Origin: JAFLCL01 sp039809495
GTDB taxonomy: Bacteria > Myxococcota_A > Polyangia > Polyangiales > Sandaracinaceae
NCBI GenBank assembly: GCA_039809495.1
Contig: JBDHVC010000001.1
Coordinates: 124,001 to 188,000 of the forward strand
Length of the DNA: 64,000 bases
Reading direction: 5' to 3'
The notes beneath the pieces were generated by a model, which worked only from the letters and a program-made list of their open reading frames with translations, did not search any database and was not told the origin of the DNA. Both the position numbers and the translations under genes were made by a program. Positions 26,441 to 34,947 of this stretch are shown piece after piece. Every line of letters starts with the position of its first letter. Positions within the stretch are counted from its first letter, which is position 1.

Positions 26441-26488
26441 GCGCGAGCCCCTCGACGCGCGAGCCCCTCGACGCGCGAGCCCCTCGAC
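26441..26488. repeat. Three tandem 16-bp repeats beside tRNA-Val
   Basis: Three perfect copies of gcgcgagcccctcgac lie 12 bp beyond the 3' end of the tRNA gene. Each unit contains CGAG-CCC-CTCG, able to form a short hairpin; transcribed from the minus strand, the array would follow the tRNA and could aid termination or processing (inference). Confidence 0.93.
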
Positions 26489-26500
26489 GCGCTCGGAGGA

Positions 26501-26572
26501 TGGGCGATGCAGGACTTGAACCTGCGACTTCCACCGTGTGAAGGTGGCACTCTACCGCTGAGTTAATCGCCC
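26501..26572 (-). tRNA. tRNA-Val (anticodon CAC)
   Basis: A full cloverleaf is visible on the minus strand. It has acceptor GGGCGAT paired with ATCGCCC, a D-arm with AGCGGTA loop, an anticodon stem CCACC/GGTGG with loop TTCACAC (anticodon CAC, reading GTG), a T-arm GCAGG-TTCAAGT-CCTGC and discriminator A. The 3' CCA is not encoded; the bases after the discriminator are TCC. It lies 49 bp downstream of the S1-domain gene on the same strand. Confidence 0.97.
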
Positions 26573-26621
26573 GGAAACGAGGCGGCGACGCTATCACATC
26601 GCGCCACCTCTTCAAGCTCGA

Positions 26622-28673
26622 TCAGTCCTTCTGGAGCTTCGACCGGAGCAGATCCCCGAAGGTGCCGAAGCCCTTCGTCGCCGCCTCGCGGCGGTAGTCC
26701 TGGACCGCGCGGCGCTCCTCGTCGTTGTGGAAGCCCTTGCGCGAGAGCCGCAGCCCACCGTCGCGATCGAGCCCGATCACCTTGACGTCGATCGCCGTCC
26801 CCGCGGGGAAGCGCTTGCGATGATCGGTGCCGCGCTCGGTCCCCATCTCGGCGTTCGGGATGAAGCCGCGGCCGCGTCGGCCGATGACCCCCTCGACCTG
26901 GACGAAGACCCCGACCGGCTCGACCTTCTCGACCTTCACCTTGAGGTGCGCGCCGACGCGGAGCGAGGGGCCGGAGGCGCTCGAGAGCTCCCCACCCTCC
27001 TCGAAGAGCTTGCGATCGGCGTCGGAGAGCTTCGAGAGCGAGATGCGCTTCGCGCGGGTGTCGATCCGCTCGACGACGACCAGGATCTCCTCGCCCTCGC
27101 GCACCCGCTCGCTCGCGTGCTTGAGGTCGCGCCCGAGCTCGCTGATGTGGAGGAGCCCCTCGACGCCGGGCACGAGCTCGACGAAGGCGCCGAATTCCGT
27201 CGTCCGCGTGATGCGGCCCTTGCGAACGGTGCCTTCGGCGAGATCACCGATCTTCTCGTCCCAGGGGTTGGGCCGGCACGCCTTGAGCGAGAGGCCGACG
27301 CGCTGGTCGCGGCGGTCGCGGCCTCCGCGCTCCGCCTCCCCTCGACCCTCCGGCCCGCCGAGGCGAACGACCATCACCTCGACCTCGTCCCCGACGGAGA
27401 CGACGTCGGAGGGCCTCGCTTGGCGATCCCAGGACACCTCGCTCATGTGGACGAGGCCCTCGAGGCCGCCGAGATCGACGAAGAAGCCGTACTCGCGGAC
27501 GCCCGTGACCTTGCCGCGCACCCTCTTGCCGACCTCGAGGTGCCTTCGCAGCTCGCGGACCTTGCGGCGGAGCTCTCGCTCGAGGAGCGAGCGCCGCGAG
27601 ACGACGACGCCCTGCTGGCCGGATCGGGTTGCTTGGACCGAGAATTCCAGGCGACGTCCGAGCAGCGCGCGGGGGTCGTCGATCGGCTCGAGCGACATGC
27701 CCGACGCGGGACAGAAGGCGCGGATGCCGTCGACGAGGACGTCGAAGCCGCCGCGGTTGAAGCCGTACACGGTGCCCCAGACCCGCCGATGCGCTTCGCG
27801 AGCGACGGCGAGTCGAGCCCGGCTCTCCGCTCGGATCACGACGCGGTTGGCGAGCGCGATCTGCCCGCTGCCCGCGACCGACGCGATCCGCGCGCGCAGC
27901 ACGTCGCCGACCACGAGCCGCGGGCGCTCGACCTCTTCGATCTGGGCAGGGGCCTCCTCCGCCTCGTCGTTCGACGCCTCCTCGGCGGCCTCGCTCACCG
28001 ACGCCGTCGAGGCGCTCGGGGCGCCGTCGTTCGCGTCGCCGAGGTCGTCCTCGCCTCCTCCAGCCTGCTCGCTCGGCGCGAGCGCCTCGCCCGCGCTCGA
28101 GCCTTCGGACCCCTCCGGGTCGTCCGTCGCAGGATCGGCGAGGACGGGGATCTCGCGCGGCTCGTCCTCGAGGGCGTACGCCACCGCCCGACCGAAGAGG
28201 TCGAGCACGGCGACCCCGTGCTCGACGGCGACGACGCGCCCGCCGACGATCTCGCCCATCGCGAACGCGGACTTGCGCCCTGGGCCCTCGCCGAAGAAGC
28301 GCTCGAACGGGAGCGCGTGCTTCGCGCGCTCGGGCCTCCCCGCCGGGGCGCTCGGCGCCGCGCTCGCGTCGCTCACGCTCGGCTCACCGGCAGCGCTCGG
28401 CTCGCCGCCCTTGCGCTTGCGCCGCCTCCGGCGCTTGCGCTTCCCGGGTGCTGCGCCGTCTTCCGCGCTGGCCTCGGGGGCGTCCTCATCCGTCGCCTCG
28501 CCGCCCTCGCTCTCGCCGCCATCCGCCTCGGCCGCGTGGAGCGACGCGCCCGCGGCGTCATCGCTCGACGAGCTCGAGTCGCTCGTCGGCGGGGCGGGAC
28601 GCAGGGGGCTCGCCGCCTCTTCGTTCACGGCGATCATGGGATCCGACGTCGTTTCATCAGGGACTTGGGACAT
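26622..28673 (-). CDS. S1-domain RNA-binding protein (ribosomal S1-like)
   Basis: This 683-aa cytoplasmic protein begins with about 110 residues of low-complexity acidic Ser/Ala/Glu sequence and a very basic patch (KRKRRRRRKRKGG). Several OB-fold S1 repeats follow. The clearest are VRGKVTGVREYGFFVDLGG...GLVHMSEVS, KGRITRTTEFGAFVELVPG...GLLHISELG and a last one with VKVEKVEPVGVFVQVEG. It is related to ribosomal protein S1 but has a different N-terminus and fewer typical repeats, so it is more likely an accessory S1-like translation or RNA factor. ATG 28673 is preceded by GGAGAG; a GTG one codon upstream is possible. Confidence 0.85.
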   Translation of the reverse strand: MSQVPDETTSDPMIAVNEEAASPLRPAPPTSDSSSSSDDAAGASLHAAEADGGESEGGEATDEDAPEASAEDGAAPGKRKRRRRRKRKGGEPSAAGEPSVSDASAAPSAPAGRPERAKHALPFERFFGEGPGRKSAFAMGEIVGGRVVAVEHGVAVLDLFGRAVAYALEDEPREIPVLADPATDDPEGSEGSSAGEALAPSEQAGGGEDDLGDANDGAPSASTASVSEAAEEASNDEAEEAPAQIEEVERPRLVVGDVLRARIASVAGSGQIALANRVVIRAESRARLAVAREAHRRVWGTVYGFNRGGFDVLVDGIRAFCPASGMSLEPIDDPRALLGRRLEFSVQATRSGQQGVVVSRRSLLERELRRKVRELRRHLEVGKRVRGKVTGVREYGFFVDLGGLEGLVHMSEVSWDRQARPSDVVSVGDEVEVMVVRLGGPEGRGEAERGGRDRRDQRVGLSLKACRPNPWDEKIGDLAEGTVRKGRITRTTEFGAFVELVPGVEGLLHISELGRDLKHASERVREGEEILVVVERIDTRAKRISLSKLSDADRKLFEEGGELSSASGPSLRVGAHLKVKVEKVEPVGVFVQVEGVIGRRGRGFIPNAEMGTERGTDHRKRFPAGTAIDVKVIGLDRDGGLRLSRKGFHNDEERRAVQDYRREAATKGFGTFGDLLRSKLQKD

Positions 28674-28779
28674 CACGCTCTCCGAAGGGGCGAAGGCCGC
28701 GGAGACTAGGGTGCCCCCCCGCGTCCGTCAACACCAGCAGCCTCGCTCACCGCGCGCCGACGCCCACGTCGAGCCCTCG

Positions 28780-30759
28780 TCAGAGCCCGAACGGATAGCG
28801 GAATCGGAGCGGCTCGCCGCTGAACGCCGGGAAGCGCGCGGAGCGCACCGCGCGAGCGATGCACGAGCCCTCGGCCGAGCCTTGGAAGGTCCCGGTCACC
28901 GTCGCGGTGCTCACCCGCCCGCTGCTCTGCACGACGACGTCCACCTGCGCGGTGCCATGCCGGTCCCCCGCGCACGCGCGCACCGCGGGCTCGACGCCGA
29001 GCATCACCGCCTGGACCGTCTCGCGGTCGAGCGTCTCGCGGACGGGCCCGCGAGGTGCGTCGACGGCGGCCTGAGCGCTCGCGCCCCCGCCCGAGGCGCG
29101 CGTCGCGTGGTCGAGCTGCTCCTCGGGTGCGCTCGCGCTCGATCGAGCGGATGGCGCCGGCGCCGCAGCGGGCGCGCTCGCGCCTCGCGCCGCCACCGCG
29201 GCGATGTCGACGCGACCCGCCGTGGGCGAGCCGTCCGCGTCATCGAGGCCCCCGAGCGCCTCGGACCTTGGAGAGGTCCGGACCGCTCGCGCTCGAGGTG
29301 CAGCCTCGCGCAGCCCTCCTCGCTCGCGCGAGACCATGTCGCTCGCGCTGGCCATCGGGAGCGAGCCCTCGTCGCGTCGCGCGTCGCCGAGCTCCGCCTC
29401 CGCCGACGCTACCGGCATCGGCGCCATCGCCTCGGGTGGCGCGGGCGCGGGCGTGCTCGCCGGCTCCGCGAGCGCTGGGCTCGCCGCCGCCGCGCTCGGT
29501 GTCTCCTGCGCCTCCGCTGGCGGCTCCTCGTCGCGGCCGGTCGCCGCGCTCCCCGTGGTGGTGACGCTCGCCGTGGCAGAGGGGGACGCCGGGGCGCTCG
29601 GCGTCGCGGCGGGTGGCTCGGAGGCGCGGGTCAAGAAGCCCCTCGAGTAGCTCGCGAGACCGATCCCGAGCGCGGCGATCGCCGCGAGGCCGAGCATGAC
29701 GACGCCCCACCGCGAGCCGCGCTCCTTCGCGCTCGGCCGCACGGGCTCCGTGGGCGCGCCGACCCAGTCGAGCCGCGGCGCGCTCGGCGCCGGCGTGATC
29801 GTGGGGATCGAGAACCGCTCGGGCTCCGCGGGCCTCTTCGGCTTCGCCATCGGAGGCGACGCGGGCTTCGCGTGGAGCAGCGGCTCGGGGCGCTTCGGAG
29901 GCGCGGGCTCGTCGAGCGGGATGAGGGAGATCCGCTCCTCGATCGGCGCCTCGCTCGCGTCCGCTCGGGTGGGCGCGGGCTCGTCGAGCGGGATGAGAGA
30001 GACGCGATCCTCGGCCTCGGGCTCGATCAGGAGGGGCGCGTCCTCGCCCGATCCCAGAGGGGTCTCGGCTCGAGGGGCCGCCGCCGGGATCGGCGACGCG
30101 GGCGTCGGGTCGAGCGGTCGCCCCGCCGAGAGCGGCTCGGCGTCGTGCTCGGGCCTCGTCTCCTCTGCCTCGACCACGACGAGCTCGGTGTCGTCGACGG
30201 CCCACCGCTCTTCGGGCTCGACAGGTGTGGGGGGAGCCGCCATCGCTGGCGCCGGCGTCGGCTCACTCAGCGGTTTCGGCGCGGGGCGCGCGTCGAGCCG
30301 CGCTGGGTGCGGGAAGCGTGCGTGCGAAGGAGCGCTCGTCGGTGAGGGCGAGGGCGGGCTCGCCGCCGCGGGCGAGGAGGGGCGCGGGACGACGGCCCCC
30401 GCTCTCGCGAGCGGCTTCGCCTCGAGGCGCTTGGCCTGACCGAGCGGCATCGCCGCGGCCTTCGGACGTGGGCTCGCGCCCGCGCTCGGCTCCTCGTCGT
30501 CGAAGTCGGGCGTCCGGGTGAAATCGCCCGAGAAGCGCTGTCCGATCTGGGCGTCGATGCGCGACGCGAGCGCTTCGAACGCATCGCTCGAGGGGACCTC
30601 GAGCGGCCAGCTCGCCATCCAGCGGCGCATCCGCGAGAGGTGCCTCGCGTACTCGGCGTTCTCCGGATCCTCGAGCAGCTTCGCGATCTCGGGGTGGCCA
30701 GCGAGGCCCTGCTCCGAGTCGAGCGCGTCTCCGATCTTGCGCGCGATCTCGTCGTTCAT
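28780..30759 (-). CDS. Membrane protein with AgmX/PglI-type C-terminal domain, coupled to ECF sigma
   Basis: This 659-aa protein has a soluble N-terminal part (1-95) with anti-sigma-like position. A long Pro/Ala/Glu-rich cytoplasmic region follows, including two copies of SLIPLDEPAP. One membrane span (about 350-370, RWGVVMLGLAAIAALGIG) and a Pro/Ala-rich periplasmic linker lead to a C-terminal domain (about 570-659) of the AgmX/PglI, TonB-like type. That domain has a conserved Cys pair (VRACAGD...GSCIARAV) and an RFPAFSG ending. Its ATG overlaps the sigma-factor stop as ATGA, so the two are translationally coupled. It is probably the membrane partner that controls the sigma factor; a force- or envelope-sensing role is inferred from the domain. 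Confidence 0.78.
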   Translation of the reverse strand: MNDEIARKIGDALDSEQGLAGHPEIAKLLEDPENAEYARHLSRMRRWMASWPLEVPSSDAFEALASRIDAQIGQRFSGDFTRTPDFDDEEPSAGASPRPKAAAMPLGQAKRLEAKPLARAGAVVPRPSSPAAASPPSPSPTSAPSHARFPHPARLDARPAPKPLSEPTPAPAMAAPPTPVEPEERWAVDDTELVVVEAEETRPEHDAEPLSAGRPLDPTPASPIPAAAPRAETPLGSGEDAPLLIEPEAEDRVSLIPLDEPAPTRADASEAPIEERISLIPLDEPAPPKRPEPLLHAKPASPPMAKPKRPAEPERFSIPTITPAPSAPRLDWVGAPTEPVRPSAKERGSRWGVVMLGLAAIAALGIGLASYSRGFLTRASEPPAATPSAPASPSATASVTTTGSAATGRDEEPPAEAQETPSAAAASPALAEPASTPAPAPPEAMAPMPVASAEAELGDARRDEGSLPMASASDMVSRERGGLREAAPRARAVRTSPRSEALGGLDDADGSPTAGRVDIAAVAARGASAPAAAPAPSARSSASAPEEQLDHATRASGGGASAQAAVDAPRGPVRETLDRETVQAVMLGVEPAVRACAGDRHGTAQVDVVVQSSGRVSTATVTGTFQGSAEGSCIARAVRSARFPAFSGEPLRFRYPFGL

Positions 30760-31379
30760 GGCGCGCCCCTCTCCGGTGGGCGGATGCTGTCGCTCGTCGA
30801 GCCCTTCGAGGCCTCGTCGAGCAGATCGCGGAGCTGCTCTCGCAGACGGCGCCGTGCCTCATGGACCCGCCACGCGATCGTCCCCTCGGAGCAGCCGAAG
30901 ACCTCCGCCGCCTGCTTCTGCGGGACGCCCTCGATGAGCACGAGGACCACCGTCGAGCGGAGCGAAGGCGAGAGGGCGTCGAGCGCGTGCGCCAGCCGAC
31001 GATAGAGCTCGGCGCCCTCGGCGGCGCGCCTCGGATCCGTGTTGCCCTGCGTGGGATCCGCCGCTGGCTCGGGGATCCGAGGATCGTTCACGTCCGAGGC
31101 GTCCGCGCGCTTGCGGCGCCGCAGCGCGTCGAGCGAGACGTTGATGCAGATGCGGTAGAGCCAGGTCGAGAGCTCCGATCTCCCATCGAAGCGGCCGATG
31201 GCGCGGTAGGCGCGCAAGAACGTCTCCTGGACGGCGTCCTCCGCCTCGGCGCGGCTCCCCAGCATCTGCGCGGCGCACGCGTAGACGCGGCGCTGGTGGG
31301 CTCGGACGAGGCGGCCGAACGCGACGCGATCGCCTCGCTGGGCTCGTCGGATCCACTCGGCTTCGTCGTCTTCCGCCAT
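30756..31379 (-). CDS. ECF-type RNA polymerase sigma factor
   Basis: This 207-aa sigma-70 family protein of ECF type has only regions 2 and 4. Region 2 contains AEDAVQETFLRAYRAI and STWLYRICINVSLDALRRRKR; region 4 contains LSPSLRSTVVLVLIEGVPQKQAAEVFGCSEGTIAWRVHEARRRLRE, the helix-turn-helix that binds the -35 element. The ATG at 31379 gives the standard short N-terminus; an upstream in-frame extension is low complexity. The following gene overlaps by ATGA and probably encodes its membrane regulator. The gene diverges from the PilZ gene across a 280-bp gap. Confidence 0.95.
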   Translation of the reverse strand: MAEDDEAEWIRRAQRGDRVAFGRLVRAHQRRVYACAAQMLGSRAEAEDAVQETFLRAYRAIGRFDGRSELSTWLYRICINVSLDALRRRKRADASDVNDPRIPEPAADPTQGNTDPRRAAEGAELYRRLAHALDALSPSLRSTVVLVLIEGVPQKQAAEVFGCSEGTIAWRVHEARRRLREQLRDLLDEASKGSTSDSIRPPERGAP

Positions 31380-31659
31380 GCTGGTCAGCCGGAGGAGCTC
31401 CCGGTCGCTCGCCTTCGCCTCTCGCCAGCCGATGAGGCGGCGTTCACCTCGCTCGAACGGAGGCGGCGGGATGCTAGGCGATCGGGCGGCGAGGCACAAC
31501 CACGCGGATGTCGTTCGCGGTGCCATGACGTGGACGGCGCTACGACCCGAGGGCGACGCGCGATCTTGGCGGCCTCGGCGCCCGGAGCCCCACCCGTGGC
31601 GCGGCGCGGGCGCGTCGAAGATTGGCTCGGCCACGGCTTCGCCGATACCATCGTCGGGG
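31380..31659. other. Divergent intergenic region, sigma factor / PilZ
   Basis: This 280-bp gap separates the starts of the divergent sigma-factor and PilZ genes and presumably holds both promoters. I could not identify convincing -35/-10 pairs or repeats in it. Frames that extend either gene into this region are low complexity and lack family similarity. Confidence 0.5.
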
Positions 31660-32025
31660 ATGGCGATCGAGCTCACGGTCGAATACAAGCGCCTCAACGC
31701 GTTCTTCGCGGACTACACGAAGAACATCGGGCGCGGCGGGACGTTCATCCCGACGGACAAGCCGCTCCCCATCGGGACGGACTTCACCTTCCGCCTCGTC
31801 GTCCCGACCCTGCCCTCGCCGCTCGCGCTCCAGGGCCGTGTCCGCTGGATCGTGACCCCCGAGCAGGCGAGCGAGGACGTGGCCGCCGGCATGGGCATCG
31901 GCTTCGTCTACGCGAGCGAGGCCGAGCGCCAGCGCATCGCCACGATCGTCGAGGATCTGATGAGCAAGCAGCTCGGGCAGGCGCTCTCCGAGCGGCTGCT
32001 CCAATTCTGTCGCCCGAGCGACTGA
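31660..32025 (+). CDS. PilZ-domain protein (myxobacterial TIGR02266-like)
   Basis: This 121-aa protein is almost entirely a PilZ domain. It has EYKRLNAFFADYTKNIGRGGTFI, LPIGTDFTFRLVVP, the hydrophobic RVRWIV strand and GMGIGFV, which together match the group of PilZ paralogues common in Myxococcus (TIGR02266, from memory). The N-terminal RxxxR c-di-GMP-binding motif is not present, so ligand binding is uncertain. The domain often works as a protein-protein adaptor in motility and pilus systems. The ATG at 31660 was chosen because the upstream extension to 31378 is low complexity. Confidence 0.85.
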   Translation: MAIELTVEYKRLNAFFADYTKNIGRGGTFIPTDKPLPIGTDFTFRLVVPTLPSPLALQGRVRWIVTPEQASEDVAAGMGIGFVYASEAERQRIATIVEDLMSKQLGQALSERLLQFCRPSD

Positions 32026-32047
32026 CGACGCGCCTCGCTCGCCGCCG

Positions 32048-33466
32048 TCAGACGATCTTGCCGGGGTTCAGGATCGCCGCCGGATCGAGCACGGCCTTGA
32101 TCCCTCGAGAGATCGCGATCTCCTCGGCCGTCCGCGAGAAGGGGAGCGCGTCTCTCTTCAAGAGGCCGATCCCGTGCTCCGCGGAGACGCTGCCCCGATG
32201 CGCTCGCACGAGCTCGAACATGCGCGCGTCCGCGGCGTGGGCGTGCTCGAGGAACTCCTCCTTCGAGAGGCCCTCGGGCTTCATCACGTTGACGTGGAGG
32301 TTCCCGTCCCCGATGTGCCCGAAGATGCAGAGCTCGAAGCCGGGCCACTCGCGCTCGACGAGCGCCTCGAGCGCCTGGGTGAACGGCTCGAGCTCCGCGA
32401 TGGGGAGCGCGATGTCGTTCTTGTGAGGGAGCCCCGTCGCGGCGAGGCTCTCGCTGATGCCCTCGCGGAGCTCCCAGATCGCGCGGGCGCGCGCGACGTT
32501 CTCCGCGAGCGTCGCGTCGAGCGCGATCCCGCCCTCGAGGACGTGCTCGAGCCACCCCTCGAGCACCTCGCGCGTCGCGCTCTCCACCTCGACGAGGACG
32601 TAGTGGCTGCTCCGCGCGCCGATCGGGAGCGCGAGGCCCCGATGGCGGCGCAGCCGCTCGTAGCAGCGATCCGTGAACATCTCGAAGGCGGAGAGCGTGA
32701 ACGGAGCTGCGCGCGCCTCGCCGAAGAGGCGGAGCACCCCGGCGAGCCCCTCGACGGCGAAGAGCAGGACGTCGAGGGGGCCAGGCGCGGGGGCGAGCTT
32801 GAGCGTGACGCGCGTGATGATCCCGAGCGTCCCCTCGCTCCCGATGAAGAGCTGCCGGAGGTCGACGCCCGTGTTGTTCTTCTCGAGCGCGCCGTTGAGC
32901 GCGAGCACCTCGCCCCGCCCCGTGACGACCTCGAGGCCCAGCACCCAGTGGCGCGTGAGCCCGTAGCGGATGACCTTCACCCCACCGGCGTTCGTCGCGA
33001 CGTTGCCACCGATGGTGCTCGAGCCCTTCGACGCGAGATCGATCGGCCAGACGAGCCCCGCCTCCTCGACGTGCGCGTGGAGCGCGGCGGTCACGGCACC
33101 CGCCTCGACCTCGACGGTGAGCGCGCGGGGATCGACGGCCCCCATCGCGCGCATCCGCTCGAGGCTCAGCACGACCTCGCCCGACGCCGCGACCGCGCCG
33201 CCCGCGAGCCCCGTGCGCCCGCCGGAGGGGACGATCGCTATCCCGCGCTCGAACGCGGCGCGGACGAGGCGCGACACCTCCTCGGTCGAGCGCGGGAAGA
33301 CCACCGCCGCCGCGCGCGGCTCGAAGACCTTCGTCCAGTCGCGACCATAGACGCCGAGCGTGTCTGGATCCGTGGAGACGTGGTCGACGCCCACGATGAC
33401 GCGCGCATGCTCGAGGAAGGCTTCGATGGGGGCGGCCGCGGGGGGCGTGGTGGGGCTCGTGGACAT
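32048..33466 (-). CDS. FAD-linked 2-hydroxy acid oxidase/dehydrogenase (GlcD/D-2HGDH type)
   Basis: This 472-aa flavoprotein has an N-terminal FAD_binding_4 (PCMH) domain (about 20-210, with PSGGRTGLAGGAV, STIGGNVATNAGG and GSEGTLGII) and a C-terminal FAD-oxidase domain ending in the typical HIGDGNLHVN, SAEHGIGLLKR and LDPAAILNPGKIV. It oxidises D-2-hydroxy acids such as D-lactate, glycolate or D-2-hydroxyglutarate; no Fe-S subunit gene is adjacent, so the single-subunit D-2HGDH/D-lactate type is more likely than the glycolate oxidase complex. The ATG at 33466 starts the folded region; the extension to 33508 is not needed. It diverges from the Ser/Thr kinase gene. Confidence 0.92.
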   Translation of the reverse strand: MSTSPTTPPAAAPIEAFLEHARVIVGVDHVSTDPDTLGVYGRDWTKVFEPRAAAVVFPRSTEEVSRLVRAAFERGIAIVPSGGRTGLAGGAVAASGEVVLSLERMRAMGAVDPRALTVEVEAGAVTAALHAHVEEAGLVWPIDLASKGSSTIGGNVATNAGGVKVIRYGLTRHWVLGLEVVTGRGEVLALNGALEKNNTGVDLRQLFIGSEGTLGIITRVTLKLAPAPGPLDVLLFAVEGLAGVLRLFGEARAAPFTLSAFEMFTDRCYERLRRHRGLALPIGARSSHYVLVEVESATREVLEGWLEHVLEGGIALDATLAENVARARAIWELREGISESLAATGLPHKNDIALPIAELEPFTQALEALVEREWPGFELCIFGHIGDGNLHVNVMKPEGLSKEEFLEHAHAADARMFELVRAHRGSVSAEHGIGLLKRDALPFSRTAEEIAISRGIKAVLDPAAILNPGKIV

Positions 33467-33533
33467 CGCGAGGGCGACTTCTAGCAGGCTCTCGCCGCGT
33501 TCGACCACGCGCCGGATCCGACGCTCGACGTTG

Positions 33534-34880
33534 ATGCGGAGGATCGCCCCATCGTACGCTGCGCTCGTGCGTCGAACGCACCGACTGGGCCGCTACCACC
33601 TCACGTATCGCATCGCCTTCGGCGGCATGGCGGAGATCTACCGCGCGTTCACGTTCGAGGACGACGGCCACAAGCGCGACGTCGCGATCAAGCGGCTGCT
33701 CCCCCACTACCGCGAGGATCGCGCGTTCGTCGACATGCTCACCGACGAATTCAAGCTCGTGAGCTACCTCCGGCACCCGAACATCGCCGAGGTGTACGAG
33801 CTCGCGGAGCTGGAGGACGACCTCCTCATCTCGATGGAGTACGTCGACGGTCGCGACCTGAGGACGACCATCGAGCGGGCGCGCTCGCTCGGCCTCGCGC
33901 TCTCGCTCGACGACGTCGTCTACATCATCGCGAAGAGCCTCGAGGGGCTCCACCACGCGCACATCGCGCGCGACGCCGCGGGGGATCCGCTCCGGATCGT
34001 CCACCGCGACTTCAGCCCCTCGAACGTGCTGGTCGGCTACGACGGGCTCGTCAAGCTCTGCGACTTCGGCATCGCCAAGGCGACGCACAACCGCGTGCAC
34101 ACGAAGACCGGGATCATCAAGGGCAAGGTGAAGTACATGTCGCCCGAGCAGGCCTTCGGCCGCAAGCTCGACTGGCGCAGCGATCTCTTCAGCGCGGGCT
34201 CGGTCCTCTACGAGCTCGCGACGGGCGAGGCCCCCTTCCACGCCGCGAACGAGATCGATCTCATCTTCGCGGTGCGCGACGCGCGGCCCCCTCGCGCGCG
34301 CGACGTCACGCCCTCCCTCCCCGACGATCTCGTGGCGATCATCGAGCGCGCGATGTCGCGCTCGCGCTCGGGGCGCTTTCGGAGCGCGCTCGACTTCCGG
34401 AACGCGCTCCTCTCGTTCCTGCGGCGCCACAACCCCGGCTATCGACGCACCCACCTCGCCAACTTCATGAAGCGCGCCTTCGAGGAGGAGATCGAGCGCG
34501 AGCTCCGCGCGATGGAGGACTTCGTCCTCGACGGGACGGCGGAGGGGCAAGCGGACCTCGGCCGCAACCTCATCGCGAGCGCCCTCCCCAAGGACGCCCC
34601 CTTCAGCCGCTTCAGCCCGAACCCGACCGCGAGCGTGGGCCCGGTGCCCGAGATCGCCTCCGCGCCCACCCAAGCGATCGACGTGCGAGCGCGGAGGGGG
34701 CGGGCGCGGGTCGAGGCCGATCCCGCGATCGATCCCGCCCACCCCATCCACCAGGAGCGCACCCTGATCATGGAGCCCAAGGTCGCGCCGCCGCAGCGCC
34801 CGTCGTCTCGAGGTTCGGGACGCGCGCGCCCAGGCGCACCGCCGCCGCTGCCGCCCGGGCGGCTCCCGCCCAAGCGTTGA
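33534..34880 (+). CDS. Eukaryote-like Ser/Thr protein kinase
   Basis: This 448-aa cytoplasmic kinase has an N-terminal kinase domain (about residues 20-290). The glycine loop reads IAFGGMAEIY. The ATP lysine is in AIKRLL, the catalytic loop is HRDFSPSN and the metal motif is CDFGIAK; KYMSPEQ marks the activation segment end. About 160 C-terminal residues are Pro/Arg-rich and without a membrane span or PASTA repeats. The gene probably starts at ATG 33534; a GTG at 33567 would also leave the domain intact, and neither has a good RBS. A small lipoprotein gene follows on the same strand. Confidence 0.93.
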   Translation: MRRIAPSYAALVRRTHRLGRYHLTYRIAFGGMAEIYRAFTFEDDGHKRDVAIKRLLPHYREDRAFVDMLTDEFKLVSYLRHPNIAEVYELAELEDDLLISMEYVDGRDLRTTIERARSLGLALSLDDVVYIIAKSLEGLHHAHIARDAAGDPLRIVHRDFSPSNVLVGYDGLVKLCDFGIAKATHNRVHTKTGIIKGKVKYMSPEQAFGRKLDWRSDLFSAGSVLYELATGEAPFHAANEIDLIFAVRDARPPRARDVTPSLPDDLVAIIERAMSRSRSGRFRSALDFRNALLSFLRRHNPGYRRTHLANFMKRAFEEEIERELRAMEDFVLDGTAEGQADLGRNLIASALPKDAPFSRFSPNPTASVGPVPEIASAPTQAIDVRARRGRARVEADPAIDPAHPIHQERTLIMEPKVAPPQRPSSRGSGRARPGAPPPLPPGRLPPKR

Positions 34881-34947
34881 GGAGCGCCCGCGCGCCCCGC
34901 GGCCCTGCGTTGACGTCCCGAGGGCGAGCCCCTATAGCCGTCCGTCC

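Noticed and set aside
26441..26572. tRNA-Val considered as an integration site with attachment repeats
   Set aside because: No integrase gene, no copy of the tRNA 3' end and no change in gene type or composition on either side.
31378..31659. An N-terminal extension of the PilZ protein
   Set aside because: The extension is Arg/Ser/Pro-rich low complexity and the PilZ fold starts right after ATG 31660.
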